DNA from: Limnohabitans sp. 15K
Lineage (GTDB): Bacteria > Pseudomonadota > Gammaproteobacteria > Burkholderiales > Burkholderiaceae_C
Direction of reading: 5' to 3'
Assembly (NCBI RefSeq): GCF_002778285.1
Contig: NZ_NESM01000001.1
Span: forward strand, 514,529-578,528
DNA: 64,000 bases
Shown here: one piece after another, positions 25,344 through 33,784 of the stretch
Layout: the number at the start of each line of letters is the position of its first letter
How positions within the stretch are numbered: the stretch's first letter is position 1
Made by a program: the position numbers and the translations under genes
Notes under the pieces: generated by a model
Databases searched by the model: none
What the model saw: the letters and a program-made list of their open reading frames with translations, nothing else
What the model was told of the DNA's origin: nothing

Positions 25344-27062
25344 ATGACCGCCTACCTCCCCCGCACCGACGACATGCAGTTTGTGTTGTCACGCGTTTTG
25401 AACGCGCCCGCCCAACTGCAAGCCTTGCCCGCCTTTGCCGAGGTGGACTCGGATTTGATGCAACAAGTGCTCGACGAAGCGGGCAAGTTTGTGGGCGAAG
25501 TGATCGCCCCACTCAACCGCGATGGCGATGAAATCGGTGCCCAATGGAGAGACGGCGCGGTCACCATGCCACCTGGCTTTAGGGATGCGTACCAGTCCTT
25601 TTGGCAATCGGGCTGGCCTGCGTTGGCCTCTGGCACCGAAGACGGGGGTCAAGGCCTACCGACCGTGCTCGAAGCCATGCTTTATGAAATGCTGTCGGCC
25701 GCCAACCACGGCTGGACCATGGCCCCCGGCCTGCTGCACGGCGCTTACGAATGCATCAAGCACCACGCCAGCGACGAACTCAAAGCGCACTATTTAGAGA
25801 AAGTGGCCACCGGCGAATGGCTGGCTACCATGTGCCTGACCGAGCCTCATGCGGGCTCCGACCTGGGCCTGGCCCGCACCAAGGCGGTTCCCCAGTCCGA
25901 TGGCAATTACCTCGTCAGCGGCACCAAAATTTTCATCTCAGGTGGCGAGCACGACCTGAGCGACAACATCGTTCACCTGGTGCTGGCGCGCTTACCTGAC
26001 GCGCCACCCGGCCCCAAAGGTCTGTCGCTTTTCCTGGTACCCAAGTTTTACCCCGACGGCTCGCGCAGCCGTGTGCACTGCGACCGCATCGAAGAAAAAA
26101 TGGGTCTGCACGGCAGCCCCACCTGCGTGATGCGTTTTGACGAAGCAGTTTGTTCCATCGTGGGCGAGCCCGGCAAGGGCTTGGGCGCGATGTTTGTGAT
26201 GATGAACGCCGCCCGCCTGCATGTCGCCCTGCAAGGCATTGGTCTCTTGGACGCCGCCTGGCAAAAAGCCGATGCGTATGCGCAAGAGCGCCGCCAAATG
26301 CGTGCACCGGGCAAAGGCAAGTCGGCAGCGGAGGCCGACTTCATCGCCGAACACCCTGCCATGCGCCGAATCCTCGACACGCAGCGTGCCTGGGTCGATG
26401 CCGGTCGCGTGCTGGCTTACCGCACCGCGCTCGAACTGGACCTGATCAAGCACAGCCAGGACGCCGACACCCAAGCCGCCGCTCAACGCTGGTGTGCGCT
26501 GGTCACGCCGGTCATGAAATCGGTGTTCACCCACCAAGCCTTCCATGGCGGCAGCGACTGCCTGCAGGTGTTTGGCGGTCATGGTTATGTCCGCGAATGG
26601 GGCATCGAGCAGATCGTGCGTGACGCCCGCGTGGCCATGATTTACGAAGGCACCAACGAAATTCAGGCGATTGATCTCTTGGTGCGCAAGGTGCTGGCCG
26701 ATGGTGGCCAAAGCATGAATGCGCTGCTCGATACCGTTGCGGCTGACTTGCCACAAGCGGCCAAGACCCGCACAGCCACACAAGAACGCATCCAGACCCT
26801 GCGCACCCTCACGCAGCAAATCGTGCAGGTTGCACCCCAAGACGCGGCGCTGGCCTACCGTGTGGCCGATGACTATTTGCGCGCCGTCGCCTTGGTGTTG
26901 ATGGACTGGGCGTGGTTGCGCATTGAAGCCGGCGTGGACGCCGATACGCCCCACGCCGACACCCGCTGGCTTGCCCCTGCCAATGCATTGCGCAGCTGGG
27001 TGATGCCCGAGTTTCAAATGCGCAGCGCCATCATCGTGCAGCAATGTGCAGCTGCAGTGTGA
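25344..27062 (+). CDS. Acyl-CoA dehydrogenase, long C-terminal-extended (DmdC-like) subfamily
   Basis: FAD-dependent acyl-CoA dehydrogenase of 572 residues. The central segment TMCLTEPHAGSDLGLARTKA binds flavin and substrate; the C-terminal catalytic Glu is in MIYEGTNEIQAIDLLVRKV. The length and N-terminal YLPRTDDMQFVLSRVLNAPA match the DmdC-type group with an extra C-terminal domain. In this cluster it could desaturate an arylpropionyl-CoA (for example dihydroferuloyl-CoA) to the cinnamoyl-CoA; other acyl groups are possible. MarR and FAH-family genes follow closely. Confidence 0.85.
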   Translation: MTAYLPRTDDMQFVLSRVLNAPAQLQALPAFAEVDSDLMQQVLDEAGKFVGEVIAPLNRDGDEIGAQWRDGAVTMPPGFRDAYQSFWQSGWPALASGTEDGGQGLPTVLEAMLYEMLSAANHGWTMAPGLLHGAYECIKHHASDELKAHYLEKVATGEWLATMCLTEPHAGSDLGLARTKAVPQSDGNYLVSGTKIFISGGEHDLSDNIVHLVLARLPDAPPGPKGLSLFLVPKFYPDGSRSRVHCDRIEEKMGLHGSPTCVMRFDEAVCSIVGEPGKGLGAMFVMMNAARLHVALQGIGLLDAAWQKADAYAQERRQMRAPGKGKSAAEADFIAEHPAMRRILDTQRAWVDAGRVLAYRTALELDLIKHSQDADTQAAAQRWCALVTPVMKSVFTHQAFHGGSDCLQVFGGHGYVREWGIEQIVRDARVAMIYEGTNEIQAIDLLVRKVLADGGQSMNALLDTVAADLPQAAKTRTATQERIQTLRTLTQQIVQVAPQDAALAYRVADDYLRAVALVLMDWAWLRIEAGVDADTPHADTRWLAPANALRSWVMPEFQMRSAIIVQQCAAAV

Positions 27063-27070
27063 GCCAGCCC

Positions 27071-27601
27071 ATGACCAGCGCAGCACCCCGAAAAAGTGCG
27101 AAGCCCAAGGCGATAGAAACGCCTGAAGCTGGCCGAAAGGGCGTCGTTTTGGCAAAGTCTTCTGCGGCGAAAATTGACCAAGTCGACACCACCTATTTGC
27201 AGACCTTGATGGGCTACAACGCACGTCGGGCCGCACTGAGCATCATCGAATTGTTTTTGGAAAGACTGGCACCCTACGGTCTCAAGCCCGTGGATTTTTC
27301 GGTCATGTCGACCATTCAGCACAACCCGGGTGTGACCTCAAGGCAGTTGTGCGCCACACTCAACCTGTTGCCCCCCAACTTGGTGGGACTGATTCAGTCC
27401 TTGGAATCGCGGGGGCTGATTGAACGCAAACCTCACCCGCACGATGGCCGTGCAGTCGGACTGCACGCCACGAGCAAAGGCCAGGCATTGATGGTGCAAG
27501 CGGAACAAGCCGCCACAGAGCTGGAGACAGAAAAAACCGCCAAACTCACACCCGGACAACGCAAGACCTTGCTGGAATTGCTGCAAAAAATTTACCTCTG
27601 A
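27071..27601 (+). CDS. MarR-family regulator (probable phenylpropanoid-CoA responsive repressor)
   Basis: Winged-helix repressor of 176 residues. The HTH is GVTSRQLCATLNLLPPNLVG and the wing is HPHDGRAVGLHATSKG, with the usual DGR. About 35 N-terminal residues are extra and basic. Start ATG 27071 was chosen over an earlier ATG inside the dehydrogenase gene. CouR/HcaR/FerC-type MarR proteins repress hydroxycinnamate operons and respond to CoA thioesters, so binding to the palindromes at 18.2 kb is the leading hypothesis. Confidence 0.82.
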   Translation: MTSAAPRKSAKPKAIETPEAGRKGVVLAKSSAAKIDQVDTTYLQTLMGYNARRAALSIIELFLERLAPYGLKPVDFSVMSTIQHNPGVTSRQLCATLNLLPPNLVGLIQSLESRGLIERKPHPHDGRAVGLHATSKGQALMVQAEQAATELETEKTAKLTPGQRKTLLELLQKIYL

Positions 27602-27610
27602 AATTTGCCC

Positions 27611-28774
27611 ATGAACACATCAACCCTGCCTTCAATTCCTGACCAGGCCCTGCTGATCGGCCGCCTTTGGTTGCCCAACAAAGGCCCTGTGGTGGTGGCG
27701 ATCAACGCCCAACAGGTGCTTGATTTGTCTGCCTTGGCGCAGACATGCAGTGAATTGCTGGAACAAGACCATGTGGCCGAAAACGTCCATCGCTGGATCG
27801 CTTCAGGAAAAGCTCAGCCTTTGGCCACGACGTCAGAGGCACTGGCCAACAGCGAAGAATTTGTTCGTGATGCCGCCCAGCCTTGGTTCATGGCCCCTTG
27901 CGATCTGCAAGCCGTCAAAGCCGCGGGTGTGACTTTTGTGGCCAGCATGCTGGAGCGGGTGATCGAAGAGCAAGCCCGAGGGGATGCCAGCCGCGCTGAA
28001 GCTGTGCGCGAAGCGGTGGTGGCGGTCATTGGCGACAACCTGCGCAGCATCAAGCCCGGTTCTACCGAATCGGCCCAGCTCAAAGAAGTCTTGCTGGCCC
28101 AAGGCATGTGGTCGCAATACCTCGAAGTGGGCATTGGGCCAGACGCCGAAATTTTCACCAAAGCCCAACCCATGAGTGCGGTGGGTCCGGGCGCACAAGT
28201 GGGCATCCACCCCGCCAGCCAATGGAACAACCCCGAACCCGAAATCGTGCTTGCAGCCAACTCGCGCGGCGAAGTGGTGGGTGCCACACTGGGCAATGAT
28301 GTGAACTTGCGTGACTTTGAAGGCCGCAGCGCCTTGCTGCTGGGTAAAGCCAAAGACAACAACGCCAGCTGTGCCATCGGCCCCTTCATCCGCCTGTTTG
28401 ACGAACAATTTGGTCTAGACGATGTGCGCCAGTGCGAACTGAGCCTCAAAGTGGAAGGCCCCGAGGGCTTTGTGATGCAAGGCAGCAGCGCCCTCGGCCA
28501 AATCAGCCGCGACCCCCTGGACCTGGTGGGCCAAGCCATGGGCAAGTACCACCAATACCCGGACGGCATGATGCTGTTTTTAGGCACCATGTTCGCCCCC
28601 ACCCAAGACCGCCATGGCCCTGGACAGGGCTTCACCCATGTGGTCGGTGACCGTGTCAGCGTGTCCACACCGCTGCTCGGCACTTTGGTCAACCAAGTCA
28701 CCACTTCTGACCAAGCCAAACCTTGGACTTACGGTGTAACGGCCTTGATGCGCGATTTGGCCCGGCGATCCTGA
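27611..28774 (+). CDS. Fumarylacetoacetate hydrolase (FAH) family protein
   Basis: Soluble enzyme of 387 residues. The FAH-fold metal site shows as WNNPEPEIVLAANSRGEVVG (Glu-x-Glu) with GNDVNLRDFEGRSALLLGKA downstream. Members hydrolyse C-C bonds of diketo acids or act as decarboxylases, dehydratases or isomerases of 2-oxo acids. The start ATG 27611 follows the MarR stop by 9 bp. It is the last gene before a terminator-like hairpin. The reaction in this pathway is unknown; this is not the canonical fumarylacetoacetase. Confidence 0.75.
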   Translation: MNTSTLPSIPDQALLIGRLWLPNKGPVVVAINAQQVLDLSALAQTCSELLEQDHVAENVHRWIASGKAQPLATTSEALANSEEFVRDAAQPWFMAPCDLQAVKAAGVTFVASMLERVIEEQARGDASRAEAVREAVVAVIGDNLRSIKPGSTESAQLKEVLLAQGMWSQYLEVGIGPDAEIFTKAQPMSAVGPGAQVGIHPASQWNNPEPEIVLAANSRGEVVGATLGNDVNLRDFEGRSALLLGKAKDNNASCAIGPFIRLFDEQFGLDDVRQCELSLKVEGPEGFVMQGSSALGQISRDPLDLVGQAMGKYHQYPDGMMLFLGTMFAPTQDRHGPGQGFTHVVGDRVSVSTPLLGTLVNQVTTSDQAKPWTYGVTALMRDLARRS

Positions 28775-28782
28775 AAGCAGGG

Positions 28783-28816
28783 GCCAGCTCCGTCATGGGA
28801 GGCTGGCATAATTTTG
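28783..28816 (+). terminator. Terminator after the FAH-family gene
   Basis: GCCAGC and GCTGGC arms with extra CTCC/GGAG pairing are followed by ATAATTTT, marking the probable end of the phenylpropanoid cluster. Confidence 0.55.
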
Positions 28817-28874
28817 GGTTTTCCACATTCCGGCGTCTTTTGGAGACTTCGGGCCATTTCTGACAGGATTTTCC

Positions 28875-29225
28875 ATGAACACCACCCCCTCCGGCCTGCA
28901 ATTCGAAGACACCGTCGTGGGCGAAGGCGCTGTGGCCACTGCTGGCCAAGACGTCACGGTCCATTACACCGGCTGGCTCTTCAAAGACGGCGAACAAGGT
29001 GCCAAATTTGACTCCAGCCGCGACCGCCGTGACCCGTTTGTCTTCGGTTTGGGCGCAGGCATGGTCATCAAAGGCTGGGACGAAGGCGTGGCCGGCATGA
29101 AGGTGGGCGGGCAACGCACACTGATCATTCCTGCCGAGTTGGGCTATGGCGCACGCGGCGCTGGTGGTGTGATTCCACCCAACGCCACTTTGAAGTTCGA
29201 CGTGGAACTGCTGGAACTGAACTGA
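28875..29225 (+). CDS. FKBP-type peptidyl-prolyl isomerase
   Basis: Single-domain FKBP of 116 residues without a signal peptide, hence cytoplasmic. The active-site pattern is present: VTVHYTGWLFKDG, FDSSRDRRDPFVFGLG, VIKGWDEGVAGMKVGGQRTL and IPAELGYGARGAGGVIPPNA. It catalyses cis-trans isomerisation of prolyl bonds. Its own terminator follows, so it is probably transcribed apart from grpE. Confidence 0.92.
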   Translation: MNTTPSGLQFEDTVVGEGAVATAGQDVTVHYTGWLFKDGEQGAKFDSSRDRRDPFVFGLGAGMVIKGWDEGVAGMKVGGQRTLIIPAELGYGARGAGGVIPPNATLKFDVELLELN

Positions 29226-29289
29226 TCAGATCCCCCAGCAGGGCATGGGGGTACGCCCCCTGTGCACCAGGGTCAAACCTGGCCTGTTG

Positions 29290-29311
29290 CCCGCCTTTCG
29301 GCGGGTTTTTT
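29290..29311 (+). terminator. Rho-independent terminator after FKBP gene
   Basis: CCCGCC, TTTC loop, GGCGGG and six T residues make a canonical intrinsic terminator. Confidence 0.9.
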
Positions 29312-29341
29312 GTGGTCTGGCCTATCTGTCCGACTGCCTCT

Positions 29342-29368
29342 CTTGAAGTTTGAGTGTTCGCCCCTAAT
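29342..29368 (+). promoter_or_regulatory. Sigma-32 heat-shock promoter upstream of grpE
   Basis: CTTGAA at 29342-29347, a 13-bp spacer and CCCCTAAT at 29361-29368 match the heat-shock promoter pattern (CTTGAAA and CCCCAT-like boxes). It lies 34 bp ahead of the grpE start. Confidence 0.8.
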
Positions 29369-29402
29369 TAGCAGGGGTATTCATTTTTTGCGGACCTTGT
29401 TC

Positions 29403-29951
29403 ATGTCAGAAGCCATCCCTACCCCCGACAAAACCCCTTCAAACGACGAAGCCATGGCCCAAGCGGCTGGCGCAGCGTCCACCGATCCTTTGGCAGATGC
29501 CCTGGCAGAACTGACCAATTTGAAAGCCCAAAACGCCGATTTGGCCGACCAATACCTGCGTGCCCAGGCCGATGTGCAAAACGCCCGTCGCCGTGCCGAC
29601 GATGAGATTGCCAAAGCCCGCAAGTTTGCGGTCGAGGGGTTTGCCGACAGCTTGCTGCCCGTACTGGACAGCCTGGAAGCCGGTTTGGCCATCCCCAACG
29701 TCACGATTGAGCAGATCCGCGAAGGCTCTGAAGCCACTCTGCGCCAGCTCAAAAGTGCATTGGAGCGCAATAAAGTACTCGAAATCGCGCCCCCAGCTGG
29801 GACAAAATTCGACCCACACCATCACCAAGCCATCAGCGTGGTGCCTGCTGAGCAGGAAGCCAATACCGTGGTCACGGTGCTGCAAAAGGGCTATTCCATC
29901 GCTGACCGGGTGCTGCGTCCGGCTTTGGTCACCGTCACAGCCCCCAAATAA
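29403..29951 (+). CDS. grpE: Nucleotide exchange factor GrpE
   Basis: Co-chaperone of 182 residues that releases ADP from DnaK. An acidic/disordered N-terminus is followed by a long coiled coil ([20 protein letters not shown] onward) and the C-terminal beta domain with [20 protein letters not shown] and [20 protein letters not shown]. Start ATG 29403 ([10 protein letters not shown]) was chosen because the sigma-32 promoter lies directly upstream; an earlier in-frame ATG would include the promoter. The dnaK gene follows after 120 bp with its own heat-shock promoter. Confidence 0.95.
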   Translation: MSEAIPTPDKTPSNDEAMAQAAGAASTDPLADALAELTNLKAQNADLADQYLRAQADVQNARRRADDEIAKARKFAVEGFADSLLPVLDSLEAGLAIPNVTIEQIREGSEATLRQLKSALERNKVLEIAPPAGTKFDPHHHQAISVVPAEQEANTVVTVLQKGYSIADRVLRPALVTVTAPK

Positions 29952-30004
29952 CAAGCCTTTATCTGCTCTCGGGCGAGGGCATCACCATTTTTGCAGTGCG
30001 GGGA

Positions 30005-30032
30005 CTTGAAAATTTTCGACCTCGCCCCATTT
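30005..30032 (+). promoter_or_regulatory. Sigma-32 heat-shock promoter upstream of dnaK
   Basis: CTTGAAA followed by a 13-bp spacer and CCCCATTT is an almost ideal heat-shock promoter, 39 bp ahead of the dnaK start codon. Confidence 0.88.
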
Positions 30033-30071
30033 GCAAATCATCTGTATTTCTAACTTTTTCGGAGCATCCTC

Positions 30072-32000
30072 ATGGGAAGAATCATCGGTATTGACTTGGG
30101 CACCACCAACTCGTGCGTGGCCATCATGGAAGGCAACACGACCAAAGTGATCGAGAACGCTGAAGGCGCTCGCACCACACCGTCGATCATTGCGTACCAA
30201 GAAGACGGCGAAATTCTGGTCGGCGCATCGGCCAAGCGCCAAGCGGTCACCAACCCCCGCAACACCTTGTACGCGGTCAAGCGTTTGATCGGTCGCAAGT
30301 TCGCCGAAAAAGAAGTCCAAAAAGACATCGACTTGATGCCCTACACCATTGCCAAAGCCGACAACGGCGACGCTTGGGTGGAAGTGCGCGGCAACAAGTT
30401 GGCCCCCCCTCAAATCAGCGCTGAAATTCTGCGCAAGATGAAGAAAACCGCCGAAGACTACCTCGGCGAAGAAGTGACCGAAGCCGTCATCACGGTACCT
30501 GCTTACTTCAACGATGCACAGCGTCAAGCCACCAAAGATGCAGGCCGCATCGCGGGCTTGGACGTCAAGCGCATCATCAACGAACCTACGGCTGCTGCCT
30601 TGGCTTTTGGTTTGGACAAGACCGAAAAAGGCGACCGCAAGATTGCGGTTTACGACTTGGGTGGCGGCACATTTGACGTGTCGATCATCGAAATCGCAGA
30701 CGTCGACGGCGAGAAACAATTTGAAGTGTTGTCCACCAACGGCGACACTTTCTTGGGCGGCGAAGACTTCGACCAACGCATCATCGACTTCATCATCACC
30801 GAGTTCAAGAAAGAATCCGGCGTTGATTTGGCCAAAGACGTATTGGCCCTGCAGCGCCTGAAAGAAGCCGCTGAAAAAGCCAAAATCGAACTGTCCAGCT
30901 CGGCTTCGACCGACGTGAACCTGCCTTACATCACCGCTGACGCCACCGGCCCTAAGCACCTGAACGTCAAGCTGACCCGCGCCAAGCTGGAGCAGTTGGT
31001 GGAAGAGCTGATCGAGCGCACCATCGCCCCTTGCCGCATGGCCATCAAGGACGCTGGCGTTTCGGTCGGTGAGATCGACGACATCATCTTGGTGGGCGGC
31101 ATGTCCCGCATGCCCAAGGTGCAAGAAAAGGTCAAAGAGTTCTTCGGCAAGGAGCCACGCAAGGACGTGAACCCTGACGAAGCCGTGGCCGTGGGTGCTG
31201 CGATTCAAGGTCAAGTCTTGTCTGGCGACCGCACCGACGTGTTGTTGCTCGACGTGACCCCCCTGTCTCTGGGCATCGAGACCATGGGCGGCGTGATGAC
31301 CAAGATGATCACCAAGAACACGACCATCCCGACCAAGTTTGCGCAGACCTTCTCGACAGCCGAAGACAACCAGCCAGCTGTGACCATCAAAGTGTTCCAG
31401 GGTGAGCGCGACATCGCCAGCGGCAACAAGGCTTTGGGTGAGTTCAACCTCGAAGGCATTCCACCCGCATCGCGCGGCACGCCCCAGATCGAAGTGTCTT
31501 TTGACATCGACGCCAACGGCATCTTGCACGTCGGCGCCAAAGACAAAGGCACGGGCAAAGAAAACAAAATCACCATCAAGGCCAACTCGGGTCTGTCCGA
31601 AGCAGAAATTCAGCAAATGGTGAAAGACGCCGAGCTGAACGCCGAAGAAGACAAGAAGAAACTCGAACTGGTGCAAGCCCGCAACTCCGGTGAAGCCGCT
31701 GTGCACAGCGTCAAGAAAAGCCTGACCGAGCACGGCGACAAGATCGAAGCGGCTGAGAAAGAAGCCATCGAAGCAGCTGCCAAGGAATTGGAAGAAGTTT
31801 TGAAGGGCGAAGACAAAGACGCCATCGAAGCCAAAACCGAAGCCCTGATGACGGCCAGCCAAAAGCTGGGCGAAAAAGTCTATGCCGATATGCAAGCGCA
31901 GCAAGCTGCTGCGGGTGCAGGTGCAGCGGGTGCCGCAGAAGCCAAACCACAAGACGACAACGTCGTAGACGCTGAAGTCAAGGAAGTCAAAAAGGGCTAA
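30072..32000 (+). CDS. dnaK: Molecular chaperone DnaK (Hsp70)
   Basis: ATP-driven chaperone of 642 residues, normal length. The N-terminal ATPase has [16 protein letters not shown], the connecting motif [13 protein letters not shown] and [17 protein letters not shown]. The substrate-binding domain has the linker [16 protein letters not shown] and [19 protein letters not shown], with a lid ending [15 protein letters not shown]. It works with GrpE upstream and DnaJ downstream. A large open frame on the opposite strand is only a codon-bias shadow. Confidence 0.98.
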   Translation: MGRIIGIDLGTTNSCVAIMEGNTTKVIENAEGARTTPSIIAYQEDGEILVGASAKRQAVTNPRNTLYAVKRLIGRKFAEKEVQKDIDLMPYTIAKADNGDAWVEVRGNKLAPPQISAEILRKMKKTAEDYLGEEVTEAVITVPAYFNDAQRQATKDAGRIAGLDVKRIINEPTAAALAFGLDKTEKGDRKIAVYDLGGGTFDVSIIEIADVDGEKQFEVLSTNGDTFLGGEDFDQRIIDFIITEFKKESGVDLAKDVLALQRLKEAAEKAKIELSSSASTDVNLPYITADATGPKHLNVKLTRAKLEQLVEELIERTIAPCRMAIKDAGVSVGEIDDIILVGGMSRMPKVQEKVKEFFGKEPRKDVNPDEAVAVGAAIQGQVLSGDRTDVLLLDVTPLSLGIETMGGVMTKMITKNTTIPTKFAQTFSTAEDNQPAVTIKVFQGERDIASGNKALGEFNLEGIPPASRGTPQIEVSFDIDANGILHVGAKDKGTGKENKITIKANSGLSEAEIQQMVKDAELNAEEDKKKLELVQARNSGEAAVHSVKKSLTEHGDKIEAAEKEAIEAAAKELEEVLKGEDKDAIEAKTEALMTASQKLGEKVYADMQAQQAAAGAGAAGAAEAKPQDDNVVDAEVKEVKKG

Positions 32001-32011
32001 CCCCCTACCCT

Positions 32012-32062
32012 CTGCGGCTTGGCCGCAGTCCCGCCGCGACAGCTGATTCAGGCTTCTGAATC
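32012..32062 (+). other. Two hairpins in the dnaK-dnaJ gap
   Basis: CTGCGGC-TTG-GCCGCAG (32012-32028) and GATTCAG-GCTT-CTGAATC (32045-32062) are perfect stem-loops without T-runs. They may limit read-through or set mRNA stability so that DnaJ is made in smaller amount than DnaK. Function is inferred from position. Confidence 0.5.
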
Positions 32063-32101
32063 ACCTGCGCGGCGTTCTTGTTCTAACGGTTGGATTGCCT
32101 C

Positions 32102-33244
32102 ATGGCCAAACGAGATTTTTACGAAGTGCTGGGCGTTGCCAAAAACGCCTCGGACGAAGACATCAAAAAGGCTTATCGCAAGCTGGCGATGAAGTACCAC
32201 CCTGACCGCAATCAGGGTGAAGACGCCAAAGCCAAAGAAGCCGAAGCCAAATTCAAAGAAGTCAAAGAAGCCTACGAAATGTTGTCGGACGCGCAAAAAC
32301 GTGCGGCCTACGACCAACATGGCCACGCCGGTGTCGATCCCAACATGCGCGGTGGCGCAGAAGGCTTCGGCGGCGGTTTTGGTGACGCTTTCGGTGACAT
32401 CTTTGGCGACATCTTTGGCGGCCAAGGCCGCGGTGGTCGTGGCGGTGGACGCCAGGTGTTCCGTGGCGCGGACCTCAGCTACGCGATGGAAATCACGCTC
32501 GAAGAAGCGGCCAATGGCAAAGACTCGCAACTGCGCATCCCCAGCTGGGACGCGTGCGACACCTGCAGCGGCTCGGGGGCCAAACCTGGGACCAGCGCCA
32601 AGGCCTGTGGCACCTGCAATGGCCAAGGTCAGGTGCAGATGCGCCAAGGCTTTTTCAGCGTCCAACAAACCTGCCCCACCTGCCGCGGTACAGGCAAGAT
32701 CATTCCGGAGCCTTGCGGCACCTGCCAAGGACAAGGCAAGCTCAAAAAACAAAAGACGCTCGAAGTCAAAATCCCGGCCGGTATCGACGACGGCATGCGC
32801 ATCCGCAGCGCGGGCAATGGTGAACCCGGCACCAATGGCGGGCCTCCAGGTGACTTGTTCATCGAGATTCGCCTCAAGAAACACTCGATTTTTGAGCGCG
32901 ATGGTGATGACCTGCACTGCGCGGTACCCATCAGTTTTTCCAAAGCGGCCTTGGGCGGCGAGATCGAAGTGCCCACTTTGGGCGGCAAAGCGGCCATCGA
33001 CATTCCTGAAGGTACTCAGACGGGCAAGCAGTTCCGCTTGCGCGGCAAAGGCATCAAGGGCGTGCGCGGCAGCTACCCGGGCGACCTGTATTGCCACATC
33101 ACCGTCGAGACGCCTGTCAAACTCACCGAGCACCAGAAAAAATTGCTCAAGGAGTTTGAAGAGTCCCTGAGCAAAGGTGGCGGCAAGCACCAACCCAGTG
33201 GCGAGACCTGGACGGACAAGCTCAAGGGCTTCTTTGGCGCCTGA
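32102..33244 (+). CDS. dnaJ: Chaperone protein DnaJ (Hsp40)
   Basis: Full-length type I DnaJ of 380 residues. J-domain with the HPD motif ([12 protein letters not shown]), Gly/Phe-rich region, four zinc-binding CxxCxGxG repeats ([32 protein letters not shown]) and the C-terminal substrate domain. Start ATG 32102 ([12 protein letters not shown]) is the family start; a slightly earlier ATG adds four residues. A strong bidirectional terminator follows. Confidence 0.97.
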   Translation: MAKRDFYEVLGVAKNASDEDIKKAYRKLAMKYHPDRNQGEDAKAKEAEAKFKEVKEAYEMLSDAQKRAAYDQHGHAGVDPNMRGGAEGFGGGFGDAFGDIFGDIFGGQGRGGRGGGRQVFRGADLSYAMEITLEEAANGKDSQLRIPSWDACDTCSGSGAKPGTSAKACGTCNGQGQVQMRQGFFSVQQTCPTCRGTGKIIPEPCGTCQGQGKLKKQKTLEVKIPAGIDDGMRIRSAGNGEPGTNGGPPGDLFIEIRLKKHSIFERDGDDLHCAVPISFSKAALGGEIEVPTLGGKAAIDIPEGTQTGKQFRLRGKGIKGVRGSYPGDLYCHITVETPVKLTEHQKKLLKEFEESLSKGGGKHQPSGETWTDKLKGFFGA

Positions 33245-33260
33245 GCTGCGTGCATGAAAA

Positions 33261-33294
33261 AAAGGCTGTTGGACTTGGGTCCAACAGCCTTTTT
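33261..33294. terminator. Bidirectional terminator between dnaJ and the DUF1854 gene
   Basis: AAAGGCTGTTGGAC, TTGG loop, GTCCAACAGCCTTT plus further T residues: a 14-bp perfect stem with A and T tracts, serving both convergent genes. Confidence 0.92.
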
Positions 33295-33319
33295 GGTTGG
33301 CGCTGTTCAGCGCCACGCT

Positions 33320-33784
33320 TCAAAGAAAGCGGTCGAGCAGTTTGCGCGAATGCTTGTCCATAGCGGCCAAGTCACGGATCATGAACTGCACGCCGTTGGC
33401 ATCGTTGATGAGCAGGACTGTGCCCGTGAGGCGGCGAATGTCTTCTTCACCTTTGAGCAAAAACTGTGTCGCGCCACGATTGGTCATGACCGACCAAGTG
33501 CTGGGGGTGGCAAAGCTGCTGACGGCCGTCAGCTGCAAGATTTCAGGCAAAAATTCCCGCTCATTGAGCGCTTGCACCACTTGGGAACGCAGTGGCTCAT
33601 CCAGCTGGGCCAAGGCGTCGATCCAGTAAATCTCGTGCCCATCGGCATCCATCATCGCAATACCCTCGTTTGGGGCTGACACGGGGTAAGCCCGCAAAGC
33701 GGTCGCCGGAAAATGGCGTGTGCCATCGGGCATGACCAAACCCCAACGGCCAAAGGCGTCTCGCTGCAAATCGAACGGGTTCAT
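33320..33784 (-). CDS. DUF1854 family protein, cyanophycin-locus associated
   Basis: Small soluble protein of 154 residues with DUF1854-type sequence (FDLQRDAFGRWGLVMPDGTR, IYWIDALAQLDEPLRSQVVQ). Its start overlaps the stop of the ABC transporter gene (ATGA), so the two are translationally coupled. Proteins of this family recur beside cyanophycin synthetases in betaproteobacteria, where they are named only by that association. No catalytic motif is seen; a regulatory or adaptor role for the ABC protein is possible. Confidence 0.82.
   Translation of the reverse strand: MNPFDLQRDAFGRWGLVMPDGTRHFPATALRAYPVSAPNEGIAMMDADGHEIYWIDALAQLDEPLRSQVVQALNEREFLPEILQLTAVSSFATPSTWSVMTNRGATQFLLKGEEDIRRLTGTVLLINDANGVQFMIRDLAAMDKHSRKLLDRFL

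Noticed and set aside
29982..31952. A 656-codon open frame antisense to dnaK
   Set aside because: It mirrors dnaK codon positions, has low-complexity Phe/Val/Gly composition and no family features; it is a codon-bias shadow.
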